64,000 nucleotides of DNA, from NCBI GenBank assembly GCA_034659015.1, contig JAYEGL010000002.1, forward strand, positions 310,001 through 374,000, given 5' to 3'. Shown piece by piece: positions 1 to 8,888 of the stretch (its first letter is position 1; the number at the start of each line of letters is the position of its first letter). Under the pieces are notes generated by a model. The model saw only the letters and a program-made list of their open reading frames with translations. It did not search any database and was not told the origin of the DNA. The stretch comes from Maricaulis sp034659015 (lineage in GTDB: Bacteria; Pseudomonadota; Alphaproteobacteria; Caulobacterales; Maricaulaceae). A program made the position numbers and the translations under genes.

Positions 1-38
1 TCACGCGTGCCCGGTGTCTACTGCGCCATTCTGCGAGC

Positions 39-275
39 ATGACCTACGTGTACATTCTCCACTCGGTATGCGGTCAGCACTTCTATGTTGGTCTTACCGC
101 CAACCTGGATGGCCGTCTGGCGGCCCACAATGCGGGCCAGGTTCGTCACACCGCGAAGTACAAGCCCTGGATTGTGAGGACATACATTGCCTTTTCCGAT
201 CATGACCGGGCTGTCGCTTTCGAGGCCTACTTGAAGTCCGGGTCGGGAAGAGCCTTCGCCTCTCGGCGTTTCTAG
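39..275 (+). CDS. GIY-YIG superfamily small protein
   Basis: A 78-residue protein consisting of a single GIY-YIG nuclease fold. The N-terminus has YVYIL (residues 3-7) followed by YVG (16-18), the two strands that name the family. Later come RL (26-27), HNAG, FEAYLKSGSG and a C-terminal RRF, all typical of the short UPF0213-like members common in alphaproteobacteria. These lack a separate DNA-binding domain, and their biological role is generally unknown; a structure-specific endonuclease activity is only inferred from the fold. The gene stands alone upstream of tRNA-Gly, on the same strand. The ATG at 39 begins right at the conserved first strand. No clear ribosome binding site is seen upstream. 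Confidence 0.85.
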   Translation: MTYVYILHSVCGQHFYVGLTANLDGRLAAHNAGQVRHTAKYKPWIVRTYIAFSDHDRAVAFEAYLKSGSGRAFASRRF

Positions 276-359
276 ACACAGGCGCGCAGCGCGCCTCACA
301 TCCCCCACTCGACGCCGCGCGCCGAAGCGGCTAAACACCTCCGCCCGGCCTCGGGCCAT

Positions 360-433
360 GCGGGTATAGCACAATGGTAGTGCAGCAGCCTTCCAAGCTG
401 AGGATGCGGGTTCGATTCCCGCTACCCGCTCCA
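360..433 (+). tRNA. tRNA-Gly (anticodon UCC)
   Basis: A 74-nt cloverleaf. The acceptor arm is GCGGGTA paired with TACCCGC, the D-loop contains AATGGTAG, the anticodon loop is CTTCCAA (anticodon TCC), and the T-arm is GCGGG TTCGATT CCCGC. The 3' CCA is encoded at 431-433. It lies about 370 bp upstream of tuf on the same strand. In many proteobacteria a tRNA-Gly precedes the tufB copy of EF-Tu. Confidence 0.97.
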
Positions 434-528
434 GCCTACGCTCGCTAGCGCGAGCTTCGGCCAGGCAAGCCCGGACCTGTCCTCGAGCGAAGGCTGTCCC
501 GCCGGAGCCTTGGCGCAGGCGGACTGTT
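433..528. repeat. tRNA-adjacent palindromic repeat, copy 1
   Basis: It starts at the last base of the tRNA-Gly CCA. Left arm AGCCTACGCTCG (433-444) pairs with right arm CGAGCGAAGGCT (484-495), with one mismatch. It is followed by a conserved block TCCCGCCGGAGCCTTGGCG and then CAGGCGGAC. A diverged copy with the same layout follows tRNA-Leu at 35718. It may act as a processing or termination hairpin for the tRNA transcript, but no T-run follows the stem. Confidence 0.75.
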
Positions 529-806
529 CAGGACAAGCGTCTCTTCTCTCCCGAAACGCAAGCATTTGCCGCGAATCTCCCGGGCCTTGACGACCGGCGG
601 CGGAAATCCGCGAATTTCCGGCAGGAGTGCGTGCCGGGCCCCGCATGTGCGGCCACATCATCCCGCGCTTGCCTCTTGCCTTTGGGGGAAACCGGCGCTA
701 TCCCGCGCCCGGTCCTTTCGGGTACGGCCGTATCCGAGCAGTTTCACTTACGTCCACGTCGATAACCCATCTTCGCGATTTGGTCGGCGTCCAAGAGGAA
801 TTTACG
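529..806. other. Leader region of tuf, no gene recognised
   Basis: Between the tRNA-adjacent repeat and tuf I see no convincing coding sequence. The short open frames here are not supported by similarity or by a ribosome binding site. A small hairpin, GGAAAT CCGCGA ATTTCC, is present near 603-620. A promoter for tuf and the ribosomal block is expected in this interval, but I could not identify one with confidence. A purine-rich AGAGGAA at 794-800 serves as the tuf ribosome binding site. Confidence 0.5.
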
Positions 807-1997
<1,191 letters not shown>

Positions 1998-2007
1998 CAA
2001 CAGGTCC

Positions 2008-2055
2008 GGACGGGGCGGTGTCGCTTCGGCGTCGCCCCGTCCTTCGCTCTTTTTG
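2008..2055 (+). terminator. Strong hairpin between tuf and rpsJ (attenuator-like)
   Basis: A perfect 10-bp stem, GGACGGGGCG (2008-2017) with CGCCCCGTCC (2033-2042), encloses a 15-nt loop. A T-run (TTTTT, around 2050-2054) begins about seven bases after the stem, so this is an imperfect intrinsic terminator. It is positioned to reduce read-through from tuf into the ribosomal genes or to mark the tuf mRNA 3' end. Confidence 0.6.
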
Positions 2056-2080
2056 AAAGTTTAGACACGGGATCGGTTTG

Positions 2081-2395
2081 ATGGAACGTCAAAACATCCG
2101 CATTCGCCTGAAGGCGTTCGATCACCGGGTTCTGGATAATTCCACCCGGGAGATTGTCTCCACGGCCAAGCGTACCGGCGCGAACGTTCGCGGTCCGATT
2201 CCGCTGCCGACGCGTATCGAGAAGTTTACGGTGCTGCGCTCGCCGCACATCGACAAGAAGTCGCGCGAACAGTTCGAGATCCGGACTCACAAGCGCCTTC
2301 TCGACATTGTTGACCCCACCCCGCAGACGGTTGATGCGCTGATGAAGCTCGACCTGTCGGCCGGTGTGGACGTCGAGATCAAGCTGGGAGCGTAG
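2081..2395 (+). CDS. rpsJ: 30S ribosomal protein S10
   Basis: A 104-residue S10, first gene of the S10 operon. It assembles into the 30S head and in other bacteria also acts as NusE in antitermination complexes. The sequence begins MERQNIRIRLKAFDH and carries the conserved GPIPLPT and HIDKKSREQFE segments. The start is the ATG at 2081; a TTG one codon earlier is less likely. It is followed four bases later by rplC. Length and sequence match the family throughout. Confidence 0.98.
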   Translation: MERQNIRIRLKAFDHRVLDNSTREIVSTAKRTGANVRGPIPLPTRIEKFTVLRSPHIDKKSREQFEIRTHKRLLDIVDPTPQTVDALMKLDLSAGVDVEIKLGA

Positions 2396-2399
2396 GATT

Positions 2400-3212
2400 A
2401 TGCGCCAGGAAGATCGTAGAACCGGCGTGATCGCCCGCAAGCTGGGCATGACGCGCATCTTCGCCGACGACGGCGCGCACGTGCCCTGCACCGTGCTGCA
2501 GCTCGACGGCGTCCAGGTCGTCTCGCACAAGACGGCCGAACGCGACGGCTATGTCGCCCTGCAACTGGGGGCCGGCGAAGCCAAGGCCAAGCGCACGCCG
2601 AAGGCACTGCGCGGTCATTTCGCCAAGGCCAAGGTTGCGCCGAAGCGCAAGCTGGTCGAGTTCCGCGTCCCGGAAGACGCCCTGATCGAGGTCGGCGCCG
2701 AGCTGACGGCCGATCACTTCGTCCCGGGCCAGAAGGTGGATGTGGCCGGCATTTCGATCGGTAAGGGTTTCGCCGGTGCCATGAAGCGGCACAATTTCGG
2801 CGGCCTGCGCGCCACGCACGGCGTGTCGATCTCGCACCGTTCGCACGGTTCCACCGGCCAGTGCCAGGACCCGGGCAAGGTGTTCAAGGGCAAGAAGATG
2901 GCCGGTCACATGGGCGCTGCCCGCGTGACCACGCAGAACATCGAGGTTGTCCGTGTCGACGTCGAGCGGGGCATCGTCTTCGTGAAGGGCGCCGTGCCGG
3001 GTTCGGCCGGCGGCTGGGTCGAACTGCGCGATGCCATCAAGGGTCACGGCGATGCCGAACTGCCGCTTCCGGGCAAGTTCCGCACGCTGGACGAGCAGAA
3101 CGCGCCGGCCGCGGAAGCGGCTCCGGCTGCCGAGAACGACGCTGCGCCGGCCGAGGCCGAAGCGGCAGCGACGGATGCGGCCGCCGATGGTGAAGAAGGA
3201 ACGCAAGCATGA
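2400..3212 (+). CDS. rplC: 50S ribosomal protein L3, long acidic tail
   Basis: L3 of 270 residues. The core runs from about residue 8 (GVIARKLGMTRIF) through the conserved central loop with FGGLRATHGVS, SHRSHGSTGQ and KKMAGHMG, to about residue 235. The core binds 23S rRNA near the peptidyl-transferase centre. A roughly 35-residue tail rich in Ala, Glu and Asp follows; it is not part of the E. coli protein (209 residues) and looks disordered. The ATG at 2400 follows the rpsJ stop by four bases. The stop overlaps the rplD start (ATGA), which suggests translational coupling. Confidence 0.97.
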   Translation: MRQEDRRTGVIARKLGMTRIFADDGAHVPCTVLQLDGVQVVSHKTAERDGYVALQLGAGEAKAKRTPKALRGHFAKAKVAPKRKLVEFRVPEDALIEVGAELTADHFVPGQKVDVAGISIGKGFAGAMKRHNFGGLRATHGVSISHRSHGSTGQCQDPGKVFKGKKMAGHMGAARVTTQNIEVVRVDVERGIVFVKGAVPGSAGGWVELRDAIKGHGDAELPLPGKFRTLDEQNAPAAEAAPAAENDAAPAEAEAAATDAAADGEEGTQA

Positions 3213-3844
3213 AGATCGAGGTCAAAACCCTCGCGGCGAAGGACGCCGGTGCCATCGATCTCGACGATGCCGTCTTCGGCATCGAAGAGGTGCGCTCCGA
3301 CCTCCTGCAGCGCGTCGTCAAGTGGCAGCTCGCTGCACGGCAGCAGGGCACGCACAAGACGCTCGGCCGCTCCGAAATCGCCCGTACCAAGAAGAAGTTC
3401 GGTCGCCAGAAAGGCTCCGGCGGCGCCCGCCACGGTGCCCGTTCGGCTCCGATCTTCGTCGGCGGCGGCAAGGCCCACGGCCCGCGCGTGCGCTCCCATG
3501 CCCACGATCTTCCCAAGAAGGTCCGGGCTCTGGGTCTCAAGCACGCCCTGTCGGCCAAGGCCGGTTCCAAGGCGCTCATCGTTCTCGACGATGCCGCGCT
3601 GAAGGATCCCAAGACGAAGGATCTGCGCGCGTCGCTCGAGGGTCTGGGCATTTCCAACGCCCTGGTCATCTCCGGTGAGCAGGTCGACGAGAATTTCGCC
3701 AAGGCGGCCCGCAACCTGCCGCTCATCGACGTGCTGCCCGCCCAGGGCCTCAACGTCTATGACGTGCTGCGTCGCGATACGCTGGTGCTGACCAAGGCCG
3801 CCGTGGAGAAGATCCACGAACGCCTGAGCGCGAAGGAGGCTTAA
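3209..3844 (+). CDS. rplD: 50S ribosomal protein L4
   Basis: L4 of 211 residues. The conserved basic loop GTHKTLGRSEIARTKKKFG sits around residues 47-65, followed by QKGSGGARHG, the part that lines the exit tunnel. In E. coli L4 also represses its own operon; whether that holds here cannot be seen. It overlaps rplC by four bases and ends one base before rplW. Confidence 0.98.
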   Translation: MKIEVKTLAAKDAGAIDLDDAVFGIEEVRSDLLQRVVKWQLAARQQGTHKTLGRSEIARTKKKFGRQKGSGGARHGARSAPIFVGGGKAHGPRVRSHAHDLPKKVRALGLKHALSAKAGSKALIVLDDAALKDPKTKDLRASLEGLGISNALVISGEQVDENFAKAARNLPLIDVLPAQGLNVYDVLRRDTLVLTKAAVEKIHERLSAKEA

Positions 3845-3845
3845 G

Positions 3846-4142
3846 ATGACGGCTGCTGCGCGCCATTACGATACGATCCTGGGACCGGTGATCACGGAAA
3901 AGTCCACCCTGCTGTCGGAAGACGGCAAGGTCGTCTTCTTCGTCCCGCTGAGCGCCAACAAGAAGGAGATCGCGGAAGCGGTCGAACAACTCTTCAAGGT
4001 GAAGGTGACGGCGGTGAACACGATCAAGGTTCACGGCAAGACCAAGCGTTTCCGTGGCATTCACGGCAAGCGCAATGACCAGAAGAAAGCGGTCGTAACT
4101 CTCGCAGAGGGTCACTCGATCGACGTGACGACGGGTCTGTAA
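3846..4142 (+). CDS. rplW: 50S ribosomal protein L23
   Basis: L23 of 98 residues, which sits at the tunnel exit and contacts trigger factor and SRP. Recognisable segments are ILGPVITEKSTLL (residues 11-23), VFFVPLSANKKEIAEAVE and NTIKVHGKTKR. Length is normal. It lies between rplD and rplB with single-base spacers, as in the standard S10 operon. Confidence 0.98.
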   Translation: MTAAARHYDTILGPVITEKSTLLSEDGKVVFFVPLSANKKEIAEAVEQLFKVKVTAVNTIKVHGKTKRFRGIHGKRNDQKKAVVTLAEGHSIDVTTGL

Positions 4143-4143
4143 G

Positions 4144-4980
4144 ATGGCTTTGAAAACATTCAAACCGACCTCTCCGGGCCGCCGCGCCCTCGTGCTCGTG
4201 GACCGTTCCGCGCTGCACAAGGGCCGTCCCGAGAAGACGCTGGTCGAGGGCCTCACCAAGAAGGGTGGCCGCAACAATACCGGCCGGATCACCGCTCGCC
4301 GTCGTGGCGGCGGTGCCAAGCGCCTGTATCGCATGATCGATTTCAAGCGCCGCAAGTGGGATGTGCCCGCGACGGTCGAGCGCCTGGAATACGATCCGAA
4401 CCGGACCGCCTTCATCGCGCTCCTGCAGTACGAGGACGGCGAAAAGGCCTACATCCTCGCACCGCAGCGCCTGTCGGTCGGCGACACCGTGCTGGCCTCG
4501 GCCAAGTGCGACGTGAAGCCGGGCAATGCGATGCCGCTGAAGGCCGTGCCGGTCGGTACGATCCTGCACAATGTCGAGATGAAGCCGGAGAAGGGCGGTC
4601 AGATCGCCCGGTCCGCCGGCGCCTATGTCCAGCTGGTCGGCCGCGATGCCGGCTACGCCCAGATCCGTCTGGCGTCGGGCGAGCTGCGCATGGTTCCGGA
4701 CAGCTGCATGGCCACCGTCGGTGCCGTGTCCAACCCGGACCATCTCAACATCAATCTCGGCAAGGCCGGCCGCAATCGCCATCTCGGCAAGCGTCCGTCC
4801 GTTCGCGGCGTCGTCATGAACCCGGTCGATCACCCGCACGGCGGCGGTGAAGGCCGCACCTCGGGCGGCCGCCACCCGGTGACCCCGTGGGGCAAGCCGA
4901 CCAAGGGTGCCAAGACGCGCAAGAACAAGTCGACCGACAAGTTCATCATCCGCTCGCGCCACGAGCGCAAGAAGCGATAG
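4144..4980 (+). CDS. rplB: 50S ribosomal protein L2
   Basis: L2 of 278 residues, a primary 23S rRNA binder needed for subunit joining and peptidyl transfer. It begins MALKTFKPTSPGRRALV and ends with the conserved NPVDHPHGGGEGRTSGG (from about residue 225), which includes the histidine region near the active centre, then a basic tail. It starts directly after the rplW stop. Confidence 0.98.
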   Translation: MALKTFKPTSPGRRALVLVDRSALHKGRPEKTLVEGLTKKGGRNNTGRITARRRGGGAKRLYRMIDFKRRKWDVPATVERLEYDPNRTAFIALLQYEDGEKAYILAPQRLSVGDTVLASAKCDVKPGNAMPLKAVPVGTILHNVEMKPEKGGQIARSAGAYVQLVGRDAGYAQIRLASGELRMVPDSCMATVGAVSNPDHLNINLGKAGRNRHLGKRPSVRGVVMNPVDHPHGGGEGRTSGGRHPVTPWGKPTKGAKTRKNKSTDKFIIRSRHERKKR

Positions 4981-4990
4981 GGAGCCGACG

Positions 4991-5269
4991 ATGCCTCGTT
5001 CTGTCTGGAAAGGTCCGTTCGTCGACGGCTATCTGCTGAAAAAGGCGGAGAAGTCGCACGAGGGCGGCCGCAAGCAAGCGATCAAGACCTGGTCGCGCCG
5101 TTCCACCATCATGCCGCAATTCGTGGGTCTGACCTTCCAGGTCCACAACGGCAACAAGTTCGTGCCGGTGCTGGTGACCGAAGACATGGTCGGCCACAAG
5201 CTCGGTGAGTTCGCGCCGTCGCGTACCTATTACGGTCACGCTGCGGACAAGAAAGCGAAGCGGAGATAA
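4991..5269 (+). CDS. rpsS: 30S ribosomal protein S19
   Basis: S19 of 92 residues, a 30S head protein beside S13. It begins MPRSVWKGPFVDGYLLKK and contains WSRRSTIMPQFVGLTFQVHN and LGEFAPSRTYYGH, all diagnostic. The ATG at 4991 follows GGGAGCCG; the frame is open further upstream inside rplB, but that part is not conserved. Confidence 0.98.
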   Translation: MPRSVWKGPFVDGYLLKKAEKSHEGGRKQAIKTWSRRSTIMPQFVGLTFQVHNGNKFVPVLVTEDMVGHKLGEFAPSRTYYGHAADKKAKRR

Positions 5270-5272
5270 GCG

Positions 5273-5653
5273 ATGGGCCAGTCTGCCAATCCCCGTCGCG
5301 TCGCTGACAACGAAGCGCGCGCCAAGCTGCGGATGATCCGCACCAGCCCGCAGAAGCTCAACCTGGTCGCGGCCCTGATCCGCGGCAAGAAGGTCGAGCG
5401 TGCGCTGGCGGATCTCGAGTTTTCCCGCAAGCGCATCGCGAAAGAGGTTCGCAAGACCCTCGAGTCGGCGATCGCCAATGCCGAGAACAATCACGGTCTC
5501 GACATCGACAGCCTCGTCGTGTCGGAAGCCTTTGTCGGCAAGAACCTCGTCATGAAGCGCTATCGGGCGCGGGCACGCGGTCGCGGCGCGAAGATTTTGA
5601 AGCCGTTTTCCGAGCTCACCATCGTGGTGCGCGAAGTCGAGGAGGCCGCCTGA
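5273..5653 (+). CDS. rplV: 50S ribosomal protein L22
   Basis: L22 of 126 residues. Its extended beta-hairpin, represented here by YRARARGRGAKILKPFSEL near residues 96-114, lines the exit tunnel where macrolides bind. The globular part includes RTSPQKLNLVAALIRGKKV. The stop overlaps the rpsC start by one base (TGATG). Confidence 0.98.
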   Translation: MGQSANPRRVADNEARAKLRMIRTSPQKLNLVAALIRGKKVERALADLEFSRKRIAKEVRKTLESAIANAENNHGLDIDSLVVSEAFVGKNLVMKRYRARARGRGAKILKPFSELTIVVREVEEAA

Positions 5654-6357
5654 TGGGTCAGAAGATTAATCCGATCGGTCTGCGCCTCGGCGTCAACCGG
5701 ACCTGGGAATCCCGCTGGTATGCGGGCTCGAACGAGTACGCCAAGCTGCTGCACGAGGATCTGAAGATCCGCAAGATGCTCAAGACGCGTCTGAAGAATG
5801 CCAGCGTGTCGAAGATCGTGATCGAGCGCCCGCACAAGAAGTGCCGCGTCACCATTCACACGGCCCGTCCGGGTGTGGTGATCGGCAAGAAGGGTTCGGA
5901 CATCGAGACCCTGCGCCGCGAACTGTCGAAAATGGTCGACGGCGAGGTTTTCCTGAACCTGGTCGAAGTGCGCAAGCCGGAAATCGACGCCAATCTGGTG
6001 GCCGAGTCCATCGCCCAGCAGCTCGAGCGCCGCGTGGCCTTCCGCCGCGCCATGAAGCGCTCCCTGCAATCGGCGATGCGCATGGGCGCCAAGGGCTGCA
6101 AGATCATCTGCGGCGGCCGTCTCGGCGGCGCCGAGATCGCGCGCTCCGAGCAGTACCAGGAGGGCTCCGTGCCGCTCCACACGCTGCGCGCCGACATCGA
6201 CTACGGGACCGCCGAAGCCAAGACCGCGATGGGTATCATCGGTATCAAGGTCTGGATCTACAAAGGCGAGATCATGGAACACGACCCGATGGCCCAGGAG
6301 CGTCGTCTCCAGGAGTCGGGTGAGCAACGCGCCCGTTCGGGCCGTCAAGCCGCGTAA
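5653..6357 (+). CDS. rpsC: 30S ribosomal protein S3
   Basis: S3 of 234 residues, part of the mRNA entry channel. It begins MGQKINPIGLRLGVNRTW. A KH domain includes RPGVVIGKKGSDIE (about residues 72-85), and the C-terminal domain includes AKGCKIICGGRLGGAEIAR and the GIIGIKVWIYKGE strand. Coupled to rplV through a one-base overlap. Confidence 0.98.
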   Translation: MGQKINPIGLRLGVNRTWESRWYAGSNEYAKLLHEDLKIRKMLKTRLKNASVSKIVIERPHKKCRVTIHTARPGVVIGKKGSDIETLRRELSKMVDGEVFLNLVEVRKPEIDANLVAESIAQQLERRVAFRRAMKRSLQSAMRMGAKGCKIICGGRLGGAEIARSEQYQEGSVPLHTLRADIDYGTAEAKTAMGIIGIKVWIYKGEIMEHDPMAQERRLQESGEQRARSGRQAA

Positions 6358-6368
6358 GGACATCAGCC

Positions 6369-6782
6369 ATGCTGCAACCGAAACGCACAAAATTCCGCAA
6401 GGCGCACAAGGGCCGCATCAAGGGTACGGCGAAGGGCGGCTATACGCTGAACTTCGGCTCCTACGGCCTCAAGGCGCTGCAGCCGGAACGCGTCACCGCA
6501 CGCCAGATCGAAGCCACGCGCCGGGCCATCACCCGTCACATGAAGCGTGCCGGCCGCGTGTGGATCCGCATCTTCCCGGATGTGCCGGTTTCCAAGAAGC
6601 CGACCGAAGTCCGGATGGGTAAAGGTAAGGGCTCGCCCGAATTCTGGGCGTGCAAGGTCAAGCCGGGACGGATCATGTTCGAGATCGACGGTGTGCCCGA
6701 GAACGTGGCGCGTGAAGCGCTCGAGCTCGGTGCCGCGAAGCTGCCGGTCAAGACCAAGATCGTCGCCCGTCCGGGCGAATAG
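6369..6782 (+). CDS. rplP: 50S ribosomal protein L16
   Basis: L16 of 137 residues, located near the A-site tRNA elbow. It begins MLQPKRTKFRKAHKGRIKG and carries GRVWIRIFPDVPVSKKP and RMGKGKGSPEFW. The latter contains the arginine that is hydroxylated by YcfD in E. coli (PVSKKPxEVRMGKGKG region). Length is normal. Confidence 0.98.
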   Translation: MLQPKRTKFRKAHKGRIKGTAKGGYTLNFGSYGLKALQPERVTARQIEATRRAITRHMKRAGRVWIRIFPDVPVSKKPTEVRMGKGKGSPEFWACKVKPGRIMFEIDGVPENVAREALELGAAKLPVKTKIVARPGE

Positions 6783-6795
6783 GGAGAACGACACG

Positions 6796-7002
6796 ATGAA
6801 ATCCGTTGACGTTCGCGCCATGACCGAAGACCAGCTGAAGGACGAGCTCCTGAAGCTGAAGAAAGAGCAATTCAATCTGCGCTTCCAGCAGGCTTCCGGC
6901 CAGCTGGAAAACACCGCCCGCTATGGCCAGGTGCGCCGCGACATCGCGCGCATCATGACGGTCCAGAGCGAGCGCAAGTCGCAGCAAGAGCAAGGGAGCT
7001 AG
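6796..7002 (+). CDS. rpmC: 50S ribosomal protein L29
   Basis: L29 of 68 residues, a helical protein at the tunnel exit beside L23. Recognised by the LKDELLKLKKEQFNLRFQ segment and the following QLENTARYGQVRRDIARI. The start is the ATG at 6796 after GGGAG; an open frame continues upstream within rplP but is not conserved. It ends two bases before rpsQ. Confidence 0.97.
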   Translation: MKSVDVRAMTEDQLKDELLKLKKEQFNLRFQQASGQLENTARYGQVRRDIARIMTVQSERKSQQEQGS

Positions 7003-7004
7003 CG

Positions 7005-7241
7005 ATGCCGAAGCGTATCCTGCAAGGCGTCGTAGTGAGTGACAAAGGTGCCAAGACCATCGTGGTGCGTGTGGACCGGACTTTCCTCCACCCGCTGCTG
7101 CGCAAGACGGTCCGTCGTACCAAGCGTTACCACGCGCATGACGAGAACAATGCGTTCAAGGTGGGTGACCGCGTCCAGATCCAGGAATGCGCACCCAAGT
7201 CGAAACTGAAGCGGTGGGAGGTGGTTCCCGTCGAGGCGTAA
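7005..7241 (+). CDS. rpsQ: 30S ribosomal protein S17
   Basis: S17 of 78 residues, an OB-fold 16S rRNA binder. It begins MPKRILQGVVVSDKGAKT and carries RTKRYHAHDE and VGDRVQIQECAPKSKLKRW. It is followed by a 40-bp spacer containing the strong ribosome binding site AAGGAGGAT of rplN. Confidence 0.98.
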   Translation: MPKRILQGVVVSDKGAKTIVVRVDRTFLHPLLRKTVRRTKRYHAHDENNAFKVGDRVQIQECAPKSKLKRWEVVPVEA

Positions 7242-7281
7242 GCCGACACGAGAACCGGCCTTTTTCTAAGGAGGATCCGCG

Positions 7282-7650
7282 ATGATCCAGATGCAGACAA
7301 ATCTGGACGTGGCCGACAATTCGGGCGCCCGCCGTGTGCAGTGCATCAAGGTACTGGGCGGTGCCAAGCGTCGCTACGCCCATGTGGGCGACATCATTGT
7401 CGTCTCCGTCAAGGAAGCCATTCCGCGCGGCCGCGTGAAAAAGGGTGACGTCCGCAAGGCCGTCGTCGTTCGCGTCGCCAAGGACATCAAGCGCAAGGAC
7501 GGGTCCGTCATTCGCTTCGATACCAACGCGGCTGTGCTGATCAACAACAACAACGAGCCGCTCGGCACGCGTATCTTCGGCCCGGTTCCGCGCGAACTGC
7601 GTGGCAAGAACCACATGAAGATCGTGTCGCTGGCTCCGGAGGTGCTGTAA
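7282..7650 (+). CDS. rplN: 50S ribosomal protein L14
   Basis: L14 of 122 residues, at the subunit interface (bridge B8). It begins MIQMQTNLDVADNSGARRVQ and has GDIIVVSVKEAIPRG and the C-terminal RIFGPVPRELR. The gene begins the spc part of the block and is preceded by AAGGAGGAT eight bases upstream. Its last base is shared with the rplX start. Confidence 0.98.
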   Translation: MIQMQTNLDVADNSGARRVQCIKVLGGAKRRYAHVGDIIVVSVKEAIPRGRVKKGDVRKAVVVRVAKDIKRKDGSVIRFDTNAAVLINNNNEPLGTRIFGPVPRELRGKNHMKIVSLAPEVL

Positions 7651-7967
7651 TGGCCGCCAAGATCAAGAAGGGCGACAAGGTCGTCGTTCTCGCCGGCCGT
7701 GACAAGGGCAAGACCGGCGAGGTCATGAAAGTGCTGCCGGCCGAGGACAAGGTCTTCGTGTCGGGCGTGAATGTGGTCAAGCGCCACACCCGTCCGACCC
7801 AGGCCGACCAGGGCGGCATCAAGGAAAAGGAAGCCGCCGTCCACGTCTCGAACGTGGCGCTGGCCGACCCGAAAACCGGCGAACCGACGCGTGTCGGCTT
7901 CAAGACGCTTGATGACGGCCGCAAGGTCCGTGTCGCCAAAGCTTCCGGCGAGGTTATCGATGTCTGA
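7650..7967 (+). CDS. rplX: 50S ribosomal protein L24
   Basis: L24 of 105 residues, an assembly initiator with a KOW motif: KIKKGDKVVVLAGRDKGKTG, residues 4-23. The C-terminal part HVSNVALADPKTGEPTRVG is typical. It overlaps rplN by one base and rplE by eight, so the last codons are read in two frames. Confidence 0.97.
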   Translation: MAAKIKKGDKVVVLAGRDKGKTGEVMKVLPAEDKVFVSGVNVVKRHTRPTQADQGGIKEKEAAVHVSNVALADPKTGEPTRVGFKTLDDGRKVRVAKASGEVIDV

Positions 7968-8520
7968 GGTTGACACCTACACCCCGCGCCTTCGTGCCAA
8001 GTATCGCAACGAGATCAAGGCGCACATGAAGGAAAAATTCGGCTACGCCAACGAGATGCAGATTCCGCGTCTCGACAAGATCGTCATCAATATGGGCGTC
8101 GGCGAAGCCTCTCAGGATTCCAAGAAAATCAAGGGTGCCCTTGAGGATCTGGAAGCCATCTCCGGCCAGAAGCCGGTGAAGACGGTCGCCAAGAAGTCCA
8201 TCGCGGGCTTCAAGCTCCGCGAGGAGCAGGTGATCGGTGCGAAGGTGACCCTGCGCCAGGACCGTATGTACGAGTTCCTGGACCGTCTGATCACCATCGC
8301 CCTGCCGCGTGTGCGTGACTTCCGCGGGCTCAACGGAAAGAGCTTCGACGGTCGTGGCAATTACGCGATGGGTATGAAAGAACACATCGTGTTCCCGGAG
8401 ATCGACTACGACAAGGTCGAGAAGGTCCGGGGTATGGATATCGTTGTCTGCACCACCGCAGAGAATGATGAGGAAGCGAAGGCCCTGCTGGCCGAGTTCG
8501 ATTTTCCGTTTACGAGCTAA
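7960..8520 (+). CDS. rplE: 50S ribosomal protein L5
   Basis: L5 of 186 residues, which binds 5S rRNA and contacts P-site tRNA. Conserved parts are IPRLDKIVINMGVGEA, GAKVTLRQDRMYEFLDRL and GRGNYAMGMKEHIVFPEI. The ATG at 7960 gives MSEVDTYTPRLRAKY and lies inside the end of rplX; the open frame further upstream is out-of-frame rplX sequence. Confidence 0.97.
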   Translation: MSEVDTYTPRLRAKYRNEIKAHMKEKFGYANEMQIPRLDKIVINMGVGEASQDSKKIKGALEDLEAISGQKPVKTVAKKSIAGFKLREEQVIGAKVTLRQDRMYEFLDRLITIALPRVRDFRGLNGKSFDGRGNYAMGMKEHIVFPEIDYDKVEKVRGMDIVVCTTAENDEEAKALLAEFDFPFTS

Positions 8521-8569
8521 CGCAGCAGGAGAGCAGGGCCGGTCGGGCTCTGCACGCAGGAGGACTTAA

Positions 8570-8875
8570 ATGGCGAAATCTTCCGCAGTTGAACGCAATC
8601 GCAAGCGTGCACGCCTGTCGCAGCGCTATGCTGCCAAGCGTGCCGCGCTCAAGGCGATCGCGCGCAATAAGGAACTGCCGGTTGAGGAGCGTTTCGCTGC
8701 TCAGCTGAAACTGGCCGAGCTGCCCCGCAATTCGGCTCCGTCGCGCATCCGCAACCGGTGTGAAGTCACCGGGCGTCCGCGCGCTTTCTATCGCAAGCTG
8801 CGCATGTCGCGTATCGCGCTGCGTGAACTGGCCAGCCAGGGGATGATCCCGGGCATGGTCAAGTCGAGCTGGTAA
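8570..8875 (+). CDS. rpsN: 30S ribosomal protein S14 (zinc-free type)
   Basis: S14 of 101 residues, the long form without the CxxC...CxxC zinc site. It begins MAKSSAVERNRKRARLS and ends RIALRELASQGMIPGMVKSSW; the RNRCEVTGRPRAFYRKL segment is diagnostic. Preceded by AGGAGG seven bases before the ATG. Confidence 0.98.
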   Translation: MAKSSAVERNRKRARLSQRYAAKRAALKAIARNKELPVEERFAAQLKLAELPRNSAPSRIRNRCEVTGRPRAFYRKLRMSRIALRELASQGMIPGMVKSSW

Positions 8876-8888
8876 GAGGGGGCCCGAC

